NCBI GenBank assembly: GCA_030427885.1
Contig: JAUICM010000003.1
Span: forward strand, 62,001 to 126,000
Direction: 5' to 3'
From: Rhodothermia bacterium
GTDB taxonomy: Bacteria > Bacteroidota > Rhodothermia > Balneolales > Balneolaceae
DNA length: 64,000 nucleotides
Translations under genes and position numbers: made by a program
Notes under the pieces: generated by a model
Database searches by the model: none
Told to the model about the DNA's origin: nothing
What the model saw: the letters and a program-made list of their open reading frames with translations, nothing else
Part shown: positions 1 through 8,843 of the stretch, piece by piece
Layout of the letters: each line of letters begins with the position of its first letter
How positions within the stretch are numbered: position 1 is the stretch's first letter

Positions 1-1118
1 ACAAGTGAAGAGTTCAATGAATATCTGGTGTGGCGATTCAGCTCCTGATAATCCCCACTTCCTGTTGACTCAAGGATCCAGTTATCAGTTTCAGCACCAC
101 CAGATACTCCACTTTGAATACCATTATCCGTTTGCGTGAACTGCTGATCTGATGGTTTGAACAGATCACGACCGATCAGATAACCAGGTTCATTCAGATA
201 TCTGATAGTTGCTTGTATACCCAGCTTGTCTTTTATGATAGGACCACCAATTGAAAACTGAAGGTCACGATTAGCAAACTTAGAAGATGCTTTCGTATAA
301 CTTACTTTCTCCTGCGAGAAATCATCATAGCTAAGAAACGAACCAGCATCGGTATCTCTTGATACGAATTCAAGTTCTCTGTTACTAACGATGGTTCCAC
401 TATACGCTAACATATTTGCGGACCACTTTGGTGATACACCTTTGGTCACAATATTTACAACACCACTCATAGCCTGGCCATATTCAGCGTTAAATACACC
501 ACTGATAACCTCCAGACTGGAGACCATGTTCTGCTCTACTTCAAATGCAGCATTATTATTGTATGCATTGTTGATCGGCACTCCATTTACGAGATAAGCA
601 ACCTCACCGGTTCTACCTCCTCTAAAGTGACCATCAACAACACCTGCTTGTTGGTTAACAGCTTCATTTACGCTGACCACAGGGAGATTTTCAAGTTGAT
701 CAGAACTTACATAGGCTGTAGTAGTTGTTCTGTCTTTTTCTACAATTGGACGTTCCGCGGTAACAACAATTTCCTGACCTGCGATCACTTCTTCCTGAAG
801 TGTAGCATTCACTTCAGTGGTTTTATCTACTATAACTTTCACTTTTTCTACCTTGGTAGTAGCAAAACCAATATATCTGAACACAACGGTGTATTCACCG
901 GGTTCCAGATTTACAAGGCTGTAGTTTCCATCAACATCAGTAGTAGTACCTTTTTGAGTTCCATCTATGAATACCTGAACACCTGCGAGAGGCTCACCTG
1001 ATTCATCGACAACTTTACCTGCTATTTTACCTTTTGTACCGGCAAATACTAAGCTGGTAGAAATCAAAAAAGCGATTACAAATAATATCGCGTGCTTTAA
1101 TGACGGGAGTTTCTTCAT
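1..1118 (-). CDS. TonB-dependent outer-membrane receptor, N-terminal part (runs off left edge)
   Basis: The reading frame is open from an ATG at 1116-1118 to the left edge, about 372 codons, so the C-terminal barrel is missing. It begins with a signal peptide (MKKLPSLKHAILFVIAFLIS). A carboxypeptidase-regulatory-like domain follows at about 28-110 (GKIAGKVVDESGEPLAGVQV). A TonB plug domain comes next, with VVTAERPIVEKD, LPVVSVNEAVNQQAGVV and the NAEYGQAMSGVVNIVTKG signature. It would be energised by TonB-ExbBD to import a bound ligand across the outer membrane. It lies 64 nt downstream of the T9SS carbohydrate-binding gene on the same strand and is probably co-transcribed with it. Next to GH3, GH30 and GH2 genes, an oligosaccharide ligand is likely, but this is inferred. 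No SusD gene is visible on this side of the edge. Confidence 0.9.
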   Translation of the reverse strand, partial: MKKLPSLKHAILFVIAFLISTSLVFAGTKGKIAGKVVDESGEPLAGVQVFIDGTQKGTTTDVDGNYSLVNLEPGEYTVVFRYIGFATTKVEKVKVIVDKTTEVNATLQEEVIAGQEIVVTAERPIVEKDRTTTTAYVSSDQLENLPVVSVNEAVNQQAGVVDGHFRGGRTGEVAYLVNGVPINNAYNNNAAFEVEQNMVSSLEVISGVFNAEYGQAMSGVVNIVTKGVSPKWSANMLAYSGTIVSNRELEFVSRDTDAGSFLSYDDFSQEKVSYTKASSKFANRDLQFSIGGPIIKDKLGIQATIRYLNEPGYLIGRDLFKPSDQQFTQTDNGIQSGVSGGAETDNWILESTGSGDYQELNRHTRYSLNSSL

Positions 1119-1182
1119 GGCGTGAGAAATTTAAACGGGCACAGCTCGAATGCTGTGCCCGATTGGAATTGTGAGTTTAAAC

Positions 1183-3387
1183 CTACTTGATTAAGGTCAT
1201 CTTTCTAGACTGAACGAAAGATGGAGTACTTATTCTGTAGAAATACATTCCTGAAGCCAGACTACCAGCATCGAAATTCTGATAGTGCTTACCAGCCGTC
1301 ATCTTCTGATTCTGAAGCAATGTGGCCACTTTCTGACCAAGCATATTATAAACTTCAAGAGTTACATCAGTCGTGCTTGCAAGCGTGAATGCAATCTTAG
1401 TTGTAGGGTTGAAAGGGTTTGGATAGTTCTGATCCAGGCTGAATTCCAGTGGATTATCAGCTGTTTCTTCAACAGATATACCTACTTTGTTTCTTCCAAC
1501 GAAGGCAATTGTTTGCCAGCGAGCTGGTGTGTTCCACCAGGTATCACCACCTGCTCTGTTACTCCATGAAAGCTGTGTTTCACGAGTTACTGCAGGATCA
1601 TCAGCATCATTAATAGCAACGTTGAATGGATACAGAGTAATCTCATCTGAACCAGGGAAGTCGAATAACTCATCAGAAGCTGTGGCTTCAGCAGTACTTA
1701 GTTCCACAGTATTGATAAGAGTTAAAAGTCGGTATCCTGTATCAGTGGTTTCACCAATAGTTTCAGAGTTAGGAATCACATCATCTCTTGCACTTTCGTG
1801 AACAAAAGGATCCGCATCAGATCTCATTCCTGCACGGAACTGATAGTCCGGATCTTCACCTCTCCAGAACTCGGTATGAGTAGAAGAAATAATGAATGAT
1901 TCTGGTGTGTAATTACCCAGACCTAATTCCCAACTGTCATATGCCCATGCTGCGCCGGTTGTAATAGTCTCACTGGCAAAAACAAGTGCATCATCAGTAA
2001 CTTCTGCATATATCACAAGTTCATTGTCGGTTGAACCAAATCCAAGCCAGAATTTCGCTGAAATATCATCATCACCAACAGTCAGACCGTTACCGTTTTC
2101 AAGATATTTACGATTTTCGTCAATGGTAAAAGGTTTATAACCTTCAGGGAACAATGATGCCATAGTAGCTGCATCAGGAATAGTAGCATCCCCAATTGCT
2201 TCGTAAACTGCATCAATTCCATCTGTATCAAGCTCATATGCATAACTTGGTTCAACTTTAGCATCTGCAGAAATCATATCAGCTGCAGGAGCACTTTCAG
2301 AACCAAACTGAGAAGTAGCTGTAACTGCGTAATATGCTTCAAAATCGGAAGCTAAATCAGAATGTGGAGCAGTAATAGAATGGTCCACTGAAAGAGTTCC
2401 ATCAAATGGAACAGTAGCCAGTCTAACTACACCATCCGCAACAACATCTGTGATCTCGGATTCTGAAAAGTATACATTATAACCACCCACACCGGATGCT
2501 CCTGTCCATGAAACTGTATTTACACCATCAGCATTTGAAAGACTTATGCTTGAAAGTGCAGCAGGAGCACTGTCGACTAACTCACTTGGTGGAACACCAA
2601 TTGAGAAATAATCAAAGTATAGTGGTCCACCACCATCAGCGTGGTCAATGTGACGACCAAAGTACTTGACCGCTTCCCAGTCAAATTCTTTCCAGTAAGG
2701 AGATGATTCATCCCAGTGTCCGTTGGCTGAAGTAGCAGCCCATGCTCCGGCATAATTCCATCCCATGAAAAGCTCATCTACTTCTACTTCAAGGCTGTCG
2801 CCATTTGCGTCAACACCTGCTTTAGCAGAATCTAAAAGTGCTTTTGTTGAAGGAGGAAGAGGAATTGCAACTTCATGCCACTGTCCATCATGCATATCTG
2901 CAGGGATCTGCCATCTTAATCTGAAAGGAAGATCTGCATTTTCATTGAATGGATCTGGATCGAGTGGTGCATTTGTGTCATCATCTGAATCCATGAATGC
3001 GATAAAGTCTGATTTACCTCTGTTTGAGGTATCAGATAAGAATTTCATGTATAAAGTATCGGTTTCGCCGTAGTTCATACCTGTATATGCGCTTGCATCC
3101 ACACCAACTGAATCTCTGTCTCCACCTGAAGGCCATCTGAATCCACTCTCAGACCAGTCAGCATAGGAAATTAAGAACACTCGGTTTGAAGATGTTGGAT
3201 CTAGCGGATCTGCAACAACACTACCATTTAATTGAGGTATCTGGACATTCGCTCCATTTATAAAGAAAATGAAACCTTCATCATCCATCACTGGCTTATC
3301 CTGAGCATAGGTCGCCGAAGCAAGGCCTACAACCAGCACAGCCCCAAGTAGCAGAGCAGCCGATTTTTTAATTGTAGCTCTAATCAT
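1183..3387 (-). CDS. T9SS-exported multidomain carbohydrate-binding protein
   Basis: This 734-residue protein starts with a signal peptide ending near TYAQD. Residues about 30-270 form a jelly-roll-like module whose WHEVAIPLPPS segment resembles CBM11-type domains. A fibronectin type III-like stretch follows (about 278-375, SISLSNADGVNTVSWTG). A CBM9-like module follows at about 380-635 (ELVIYAEVTDDALV, AWAYDSWELGLG). The last 80 residues are a T9SS type A sorting domain (DQNYPNPFNPTTKIAF to SRKMTLIK). No catalytic motif is recognised, so a surface or secreted glycan-binding role, comparable to SusE/F, is inferred. The ATG at 3387 is followed at once by a good signal peptide. It is the first gene of a minus-strand unit that continues into the TonB receptor, and it is divergent from the LacI gene across two operators. 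Confidence 0.85.
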   Translation of the reverse strand: MIRATIKKSAALLLGAVLVVGLASATYAQDKPVMDDEGFIFFINGANVQIPQLNGSVVADPLDPTSSNRVFLISYADWSESGFRWPSGGDRDSVGVDASAYTGMNYGETDTLYMKFLSDTSNRGKSDFIAFMDSDDDTNAPLDPDPFNENADLPFRLRWQIPADMHDGQWHEVAIPLPPSTKALLDSAKAGVDANGDSLEVEVDELFMGWNYAGAWAATSANGHWDESSPYWKEFDWEAVKYFGRHIDHADGGGPLYFDYFSIGVPPSELVDSAPAALSSISLSNADGVNTVSWTGASGVGGYNVYFSESEITDVVADGVVRLATVPFDGTLSVDHSITAPHSDLASDFEAYYAVTATSQFGSESAPAADMISADAKVEPSYAYELDTDGIDAVYEAIGDATIPDAATMASLFPEGYKPFTIDENRKYLENGNGLTVGDDDISAKFWLGFGSTDNELVIYAEVTDDALVFASETITTGAAWAYDSWELGLGNYTPESFIISSTHTEFWRGEDPDYQFRAGMRSDADPFVHESARDDVIPNSETIGETTDTGYRLLTLINTVELSTAEATASDELFDFPGSDEITLYPFNVAINDADDPAVTRETQLSWSNRAGGDTWWNTPARWQTIAFVGRNKVGISVEETADNPLEFSLDQNYPNPFNPTTKIAFTLASTTDVTLEVYNMLGQKVATLLQNQKMTAGKHYQNFDAGSLASGMYFYRISTPSFVQSRKMTLIK

Positions 3388-3595
3388 GTTTTATCCTGAT
3401 TTCGTTAGGGTTTATAGTTTCACAATTTTTTTCAACCGGGATCCCCTATCAAATAATAGGTACCCTAATGTTAATTTTCGTGAATAGCACGATTTTATAG
3501 AAACCCTTCCAAAGAAACAACACCAAATGGCGAATTTTTTCTACTGAAATGAAAAAAAATCCCACATGTATGAGATTTTTCCCAGATTTGAGGTA

Positions 3596-3610
3596 TGAAA
3601 GCGCTTTTAA
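3596..3610. promoter_or_regulatory. LacI-family operator 1
   Basis: The 15-mer TGAAAGCGCTTTTAA contains the perfect palindrome AAAGCGCTTT with a central CG step, which is the known consensus type for LacI/CcpA-like repressors. It lies about 210 bp upstream of the carbohydrate-binding gene start and 50 bp from an identical second copy. Confidence 0.8.
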
Positions 3611-3645
3611 TTCCTATTTAATAAAATGAATTGATTAATTAAACT

Positions 3646-3660
3646 TGAAAGCGCTTTTAG
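3646..3660. promoter_or_regulatory. LacI-family operator 2
   Basis: The 15-mer TGAAAGCGCTTTTAG repeats operator 1 except for the last base and has the same AAAGCGCTTT core. It is about 90 bp upstream of the lacI start. The centre-to-centre distance of 50 bp is close to five helical turns, which would suit a tetramer or two dimers on one face of the DNA (inference). Confidence 0.8.
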
Positions 3661-3750
3661 TTTTGCGTATTATTTTCATGAGAAGTGATAATTTTTTTCA
3701 TAAAATTAATTATTATTATCCCGCCACAATAATTGGTATCCAACGACTAC

Positions 3751-4755
3751 ATGAAAGCAACACTAAAGGATATATCAGATAAAACCGGATTATCTATTTC
3801 AACTGTTTCAAGAATTCTGAGAGGAGAATCTAAAACCAGTTCTAAAAATGTAGAACTCACCATCAAAGCAGCTCAGGAGATCAACTACCCTCTTAACTCC
3901 AGAGTGCTAAATGGTAAGTACGACTATAAACAACGTTTGCAGGTAGCTTTGGTTACTTCATTCTATCCGGATGAGTTTTACTCTACCTTCTTTTACGGCT
4001 TTAACTCTGCAACCAAGGGCTTCAATATCAACCTCTCACTATATACATTCAATCCGGCGGAAGGTAGCTTAGGTGAGTTCTTAACTGAATTATCTCATAA
4101 TTCTATCGATGCAGCAGTCCTGTTCCTTCCAACTTTACAAGAGCAGGATTACCGAAATATGCTTGATAGTATTCCTAAGGACTTCAGTCTTATATCTGCG
4201 GCTCCCTTGTTTAATCCGGTTTTAGATACTATAACCTTCGATTCTTACCGTGGTGGATACATCGTGGCGAAGCACTTCTATGAGAAAGGTTATCACGATG
4301 TGGGAATTATCACCGGCCCAACTAATAAAAATGAGTCCTTGTTACGAAAAAATGGATTCACAGATTATATAAGCCAGAAAAGTGATATGAATCTTACCTG
4401 GATCTTTGAGGGTGACTATACTTTTGATGCAGGTAAGAATGCATATGAAGAATATTCAGCCCTGCATAAAAAGCCACGTGCTGTGTTTGCAAGTAATGAT
4501 TATATGTGCCTGGGATTCCTGGAACAGGCTACTAAAGACGGACTTAAGATTCCTCAGCAGATTGCGATTGCTGGCTATGACGACCTTCCGATCTGCAATT
4601 ATGTACACCCTTCTATTACTTCTGTGCATACTAACTACGAAATACTCGGACAAAAGACCTTCAATATCCTTAAAGAGAAAATGAAATCGGAGAGCAACCA
4701 CAGTGGTGTTCTTAGCATTATTCCTGTTACTCTCTCAATTCGATCTTCAACCTAA
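3751..4755 (+). CDS. LacI/GalR-family transcriptional regulator
   Basis: The protein has 334 residues. The N-terminal helix-turn-helix is typical: MKATLKDISDKTGLSISTVS, followed by the hinge region around NYPLNSRV. A periplasmic-binding-protein-like sensor domain fills the rest, with GFLEQATKDGLKIPQQIAI and AGYDDLP near the end, as in LacI/PurR. I chose the ATG at 3751 because LacI proteins start directly before the x-T-I/L-K-D-I-A motif. An in-frame TTG at 3733 would only add six atypical residues. The gene is 11 nt upstream of the GH3 gene and divergent from the glycan-binding/TonB unit, with two matching operators between them. It most likely represses both sides until a sugar released from the target glycan binds. 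Confidence 0.92.
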   Translation: MKATLKDISDKTGLSISTVSRILRGESKTSSKNVELTIKAAQEINYPLNSRVLNGKYDYKQRLQVALVTSFYPDEFYSTFFYGFNSATKGFNINLSLYTFNPAEGSLGEFLTELSHNSIDAAVLFLPTLQEQDYRNMLDSIPKDFSLISAAPLFNPVLDTITFDSYRGGYIVAKHFYEKGYHDVGIITGPTNKNESLLRKNGFTDYISQKSDMNLTWIFEGDYTFDAGKNAYEEYSALHKKPRAVFASNDYMCLGFLEQATKDGLKIPQQIAIAGYDDLPICNYVHPSITSVHTNYEILGQKTFNILKEKMKSESNHSGVLSIIPVTLSIRSST

Positions 4756-4766
4756 CTACTAAAAAC

Positions 4767-7007
4767 ATGACAAATAGAATCAAATACTTACTATTAGTAC
4801 TAATTTCTTTGGTAAGTACTCAGATCTTTGCGCAGAGCAATGACATCAGCGCAAAAGTAGAGGAGTTAATTGACCAAATGACCTTAGCTGAAAAAGTTGG
4901 CCAAATGACTCAACTCAATATTTCCGTTATTAATACTACGGGGCAACAACGGGATGTGTATTTAGATCCTGAAAAATTTATTCCATTTATCCGTGATCAT
5001 CACATTGGCTCTTTCCTTAATGGTGAAGCTGTTCCCGGTGATGTATGGTACGAGTACATGAATGAGGTCATGCACCTATCTGTTGAGCATTCCAGGCTTA
5101 AAATTCCCATTATTTATGGAATTGATCACATGCATGGTGCCAGCTATGTTGCAAACAGTACCATTTTCCCACACAATCTTAATATTGGTGCTACTTTTAA
5201 TGTTGAGCATGCTAAAAATAACGCTATTGTTACAGGTATGGAATCTGCTGATCTGGGACATCACTGGATCTTTGCGCCGGTTCTTGACCTGGGAAGAAAC
5301 CCTTTATGGCCTCGCATTTACGAAACTTATGGTGAAGACCCGCATGTAGCCGAAGTACTTGGCGGAGCTTATGTTTATAACCTGGAACACAATCCGGAAA
5401 TAGCCCCATATAAGCAGACAGCGACCGGAAAACATTTTCTCGGATATTCTGATCCTGTAGGCGGCTGGGATCGTACTCCGGCACATATTCCTGAGCAGCA
5501 GATCTACGAATTCTTTGTTCCTGCCTTCAAAGCTGCTATGGACAACGGATTATCAACTATTATGATCAATAGCGGTGAGATAAATGGTATTCCTGTTCAT
5601 GCTTCAAAAGAAATTCTGACAGGGCTGTTACGAGATTATCTTGGCTTTGAGGGAGTAGCAGTTACTGACTGGGCTGACATTGATCAGCTGGTTACTAAAC
5701 ACCATGTGGCACCTAATATCAAAGAAGCTACCTACCTGGCTGTTGAGGCGGGTATAGATATGAGTATGACCCCGTACGACCTTTCTTTTACTAATGCATT
5801 GATCGAGCTTGTACAGGAAGGACGTATCACTGAATCAAGGATCGATCAATCGGTAAGAAGGATCCTCACGCTTAAATTTAAGCTCGGCTTATTCGAAAAT
5901 CCTTACCCAAGTAATAAACGACTTGACCGCATCGGAGCTCCCGAGCACAAAGCAATGGCCTACGATGCCGCTGTAGAATCAATTGTCCTTCTTAAAAATG
6001 AAGACAATGTGCTTCCTGTGGCAAATACAGCTAAGAACATCCTGATCGTAGGACCTTCTGCTAATTCAAAAAGAAATTTGAACGGCGGTTGGACTCTTGC
6101 ATGGCAAGGTGGAGAGGAAGAACGATATCCTGATGATGTGGAAACTATATTTACGGCCACTAAAAAAGCATTCCCGAATGCAAAGGTTGAATTTATCGAG
6201 GATATCAGCAGCAAGAATCTTTCTGCCATAGTTTCTAAAGCCAAAGCTGCCGATGTTGTGATCTATGCAATGGGGGAAACACCTTACACTGAAGGCGTTG
6301 GTAATATAAATACGTTGATCCTGCCTCAGGAACAATATGATGTTATTGATGCAACTCAGAATATTAAAGGTTCCAAAATTTTGGTAATGGTAGAAGGACG
6401 ACCCCGTATTATTACCGATATGGTTGATAAAGTAGATGCTGTGCTTTTTGCCGGCCTTCCAGGAAATGAAGGTGGTAAAGCTATTGCCAATATCATTGCC
6501 GGTACTGAAGTACCAAGTGGGAAAATGGCAATCACTTATCCAAAATTTGCTGGCTCATTCTATCCTTACAACCATAAAATGGCTGTTTATACACCAAGTA
6601 ACCAGTCTCAGGAAGAGTTTGCTTCAACTACTCTTTATAGCTTTGGCCAGGGATTGAGTTACACCACATTTGAGTATTCTGATCTGAAATTATCTTCAGC
6701 ATCTTTGAAAAAAAATGGCACCCTCACCGCATCAGTTACAGTTAAAAATACCGGGGATATTGCAGGTATGGAATCAGTACTCTGGTTCCTGACTGATAAG
6801 TATGCATCTATCACAAGACCTGTGAAAGAACTACGTCATTTTGAGAAGATCAAACTGGCACCTGGCGAGTCCAAAACGGTTAGTTTTAAGATTGACCCAA
6901 TGAAAGACTTATCATTCCCTGATAAAACAGGAGCTATATTGCTTGAAGAAGGCGACTTTACTCTTGCAGTAGATCAATTCTCCAAAGACTTTAAACTCGT
7001 CGATTGA
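4767..7007 (+). CDS. Glycoside hydrolase family 3 beta-glucosidase-type enzyme
   Basis: This 746-residue exported enzyme has a signal peptide ending at IFAQS. The GH3 N-terminal TIM barrel starts with VEELIDQMTLAEKVGQMTQ. It carries the substrate-binding KHFLGYSDPVGG segment and the nucleophile in VTDWADI (Asp301). The GH3 C-terminal alpha/beta domain (about 400-620, ESIVLLKNEDNVLPV) and a terminal fibronectin III-like domain (about 650-740) follow. Length and domain order match BglX-type periplasmic beta-glucosidases, which release terminal beta-glucose or beta-xylose. It is probably co-transcribed with lacI 11 nt upstream. Substrate specificity cannot be read from the sequence; the GH30 and GH2 neighbours suggest a beta-glucan-like polymer. 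Confidence 0.93.
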   Translation: MTNRIKYLLLVLISLVSTQIFAQSNDISAKVEELIDQMTLAEKVGQMTQLNISVINTTGQQRDVYLDPEKFIPFIRDHHIGSFLNGEAVPGDVWYEYMNEVMHLSVEHSRLKIPIIYGIDHMHGASYVANSTIFPHNLNIGATFNVEHAKNNAIVTGMESADLGHHWIFAPVLDLGRNPLWPRIYETYGEDPHVAEVLGGAYVYNLEHNPEIAPYKQTATGKHFLGYSDPVGGWDRTPAHIPEQQIYEFFVPAFKAAMDNGLSTIMINSGEINGIPVHASKEILTGLLRDYLGFEGVAVTDWADIDQLVTKHHVAPNIKEATYLAVEAGIDMSMTPYDLSFTNALIELVQEGRITESRIDQSVRRILTLKFKLGLFENPYPSNKRLDRIGAPEHKAMAYDAAVESIVLLKNEDNVLPVANTAKNILIVGPSANSKRNLNGGWTLAWQGGEEERYPDDVETIFTATKKAFPNAKVEFIEDISSKNLSAIVSKAKAADVVIYAMGETPYTEGVGNINTLILPQEQYDVIDATQNIKGSKILVMVEGRPRIITDMVDKVDAVLFAGLPGNEGGKAIANIIAGTEVPSGKMAITYPKFAGSFYPYNHKMAVYTPSNQSQEEFASTTLYSFGQGLSYTTFEYSDLKLSSASLKKNGTLTASVTVKNTGDIAGMESVLWFLTDKYASITRPVKELRHFEKIKLAPGESKTVSFKIDPMKDLSFPDKTGAILLEEGDFTLAVDQFSKDFKLVD

Positions 7008-7017
7008 AATGAATAAC

Positions 7018-7047
7018 AAGTGCGGCAGATCTAATTCTGTCGCACTT
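7018..7047. terminator. Hairpin between convergent GH3 and SGNH genes
   Basis: Two 12-nt arms, AAGTGCGGCAGA (7018-7029) and TCTGTCGCACTT (7036-7047), pair around a 6-nt loop with one G-U pair on the plus-strand RNA. It starts 10 nt after the GH3 stop. The right arm overlaps the last codons of the convergent minus-strand gene. No U-run follows on either strand, so it is a candidate bidirectional terminator or 3' stabiliser rather than a textbook one. Confidence 0.55.
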
Positions 7048-8818
7048 GATTCATATATCTCTGATAATATTCTCTTGCCTGTAGTGTATCTCCACTCATC
7101 ACATAATATCGGGCATAATTATAGAGAAGTTCTTTTGATTCAGGATCCAGCTCTTCACTCTTCTTTAGCCATACTGAAGCCCTATCCAAATCCTGATGTA
7201 ACAAGTAAATCGCTGATAATGAATTGCTAAAAAATGCGTCTTCCCGGTCTTTACTGTTTATAATGTGTAGAAACAAAGCATTATAGGAGTCAAGATTGCG
7301 GTTATTGATTGAATAACTTACTCCCTTTTTGAGCAGACTTTCATTGAAAAGTTGCCAGTAGCCAAGATCAAGATAGTGCTTCACAACTGCTACGGTATCC
7401 TCCTTCTTATGATAATCATTCAACGCATCTGTTAATGATAAAACTGTTGGTTTGTTATACCTCCATGTAACAGCTGCAAGCGAATCAACATATGATTTCC
7501 TGAGATAGCTATTAAATATGTTTTGAAAATTTCGGTATTCCTGATCTGCTGTCAAACCCTTTGAAAAGGGGTATCCTGCTGTTAATCTTGCTATAGGGAT
7601 CTTTGAAAATGTATCCTCAAAATGACTGATACTGTGCCATTCAAATAGTTCATTCGGCAAATAGTATTTTTTCAAGACAGGATCATTTTTAACTAATGAA
7701 TTAAAAAACACATCTGCTATCATTTGATGTCCTCTCCAGTTTGGATGTAGGTGATCATCAAAGAAACTATTATCTGGAATATGACTCCTGGAACTATCTA
7801 TTGATAGTTTTCTTACATCCACCAAAGTTGCATCATATTTGTCTGAAAACTCATAAATAATATCATTGATAGCCGATGGTGCCCTGAATCGTGTGTCATC
7901 AAGATCTTTTGACTTCTCGAAGGCTGTCAAGGCTGAGTCGATTTCTCCAGCATCATATAATGCTATTCCTCTTTCAAATTCTAACCTGGCTTCTTCATTA
8001 TCACCCAGTGGTGCCTGGTCTTTCAGGTTGGATGCCAGATTTCCGATGTAAACAGGTATCCCTTCTTCTTTAAAATTACTGATCACATCTCCGATATTTT
8101 CTCTGAACTGTCTTAAGCCAGCCTGATATGTGTCCCCTCCTAGTTCAATTTCCGACTCACTTACTACACGAGCCATCATAGTTCTGGACTCAGTTTCACT
8201 CTTTTCAGGCTTCATCAGGTCTTCGAGTAATCGATATAACGCAAAATTCTTAAGCTTTATGATCAACCTCTTCAATCCAATATTTTTACCGAGACCAAAC
8301 TGGGAACTACCTACCCCAAAAGACCCATAGTATTCATTATGCCCCGCATAAATAATAACAGCATCCGGCTCATACTCCATTACCCTGGAGCTTAGATCCC
8401 ATACTACATAACTATTGACAGCTGTCATTCCTAAATTAATGACCTCAATGTTCAAGCCATTCGTTTCAAGTAATAATCTTTGCTCAAGCTTAGCTGAAAA
8501 ACTCTCGTAGAAGTTGTATGGAAATCCCTGGGTAGACGAGCCTCCAAAAACAAATATCCTGTATGTGTTTTCCGGTTTCTTTTCTTTAAAAGGATTTGGA
8601 GCCAGCTGAGGTACAAAATTGGGGAAGTATCTACCAACAAATTCCGGATTTACTATCTTATACTCAGGCAATGTAGGCACCTCCATAAAAAGGTCTGCTG
8701 TATTACTTTTATATCCACTTATTCTTAACGCACCTTCAACCAATAAAAGTAATATTACGGGAAAGAGTAGTGTAATCCCCCAAAAGAGAAGGTTCTGATT
8801 CTTCTTGTTATTCGCCAT
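7031..8818 (-). CDS. Membrane-anchored SGNH/GDSL hydrolase with TPR-like helices
   Basis: The protein has 595 residues and an N-terminal membrane segment (about 11-30, LLFWGITLLFPVILLLLVEG). The SGNH blocks are visible: FVFGGSSTQGF (nucleophile Ser region), YAGHNEYYGS (block III) and DHLHPNWRGHQ (catalytic Asp-His, block V). A helical TPR-like stretch (GIALYDAGEIDSALTAFEKS) is inserted inside the catalytic domain, before block V. TPR-like repeats also fill the C-terminus (ASVWLKKSEELDPES). SGNH enzymes remove acyl or acetyl esters; the substrate here is unknown. It lies 25 nt downstream of the GH30 gene on the same strand, so it is probably in its operon, where it could de-esterify a decorated glycan (inference). 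Confidence 0.82.
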   Translation of the reverse strand: MANNKKNQNLLFWGITLLFPVILLLLVEGALRISGYKSNTADLFMEVPTLPEYKIVNPEFVGRYFPNFVPQLAPNPFKEKKPENTYRIFVFGGSSTQGFPYNFYESFSAKLEQRLLLETNGLNIEVINLGMTAVNSYVVWDLSSRVMEYEPDAVIIYAGHNEYYGSFGVGSSQFGLGKNIGLKRLIIKLKNFALYRLLEDLMKPEKSETESRTMMARVVSESEIELGGDTYQAGLRQFRENIGDVISNFKEEGIPVYIGNLASNLKDQAPLGDNEEARLEFERGIALYDAGEIDSALTAFEKSKDLDDTRFRAPSAINDIIYEFSDKYDATLVDVRKLSIDSSRSHIPDNSFFDDHLHPNWRGHQMIADVFFNSLVKNDPVLKKYYLPNELFEWHSISHFEDTFSKIPIARLTAGYPFSKGLTADQEYRNFQNIFNSYLRKSYVDSLAAVTWRYNKPTVLSLTDALNDYHKKEDTVAVVKHYLDLGYWQLFNESLLKKGVSYSINNRNLDSYNALFLHIINSKDREDAFFSNSLSAIYLLHQDLDRASVWLKKSEELDPESKELLYNYARYYVMSGDTLQAREYYQRYMNQVRQN

Positions 8819-8843
8819 TTGTAAAGGTTTTATACCCGGTTCA

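Larger units (their letters stand above)
3388..3750. promoter_or_regulatory. Divergent control region between the glycan-binding/TonB unit and lacI-GH3
   Basis: This 363-nt non-coding stretch is AT-rich and holds the promoters for both directions. Two identical LacI-type palindromes lie inside it and are listed separately. I could not assign a convincing Bacteroidota-type -33/-7 pair (TTTG ... TAnnTTTG), so promoter positions are left open. The arrangement implies that one regulator controls binding/import on the left and the regulator plus GH3 on the right. Confidence 0.7.

Noticed and set aside
3733-3750. TTG start for the LacI regulator
   Set aside because: The extra six residues are atypical; the ATG at 3751 gives the family's normal start.
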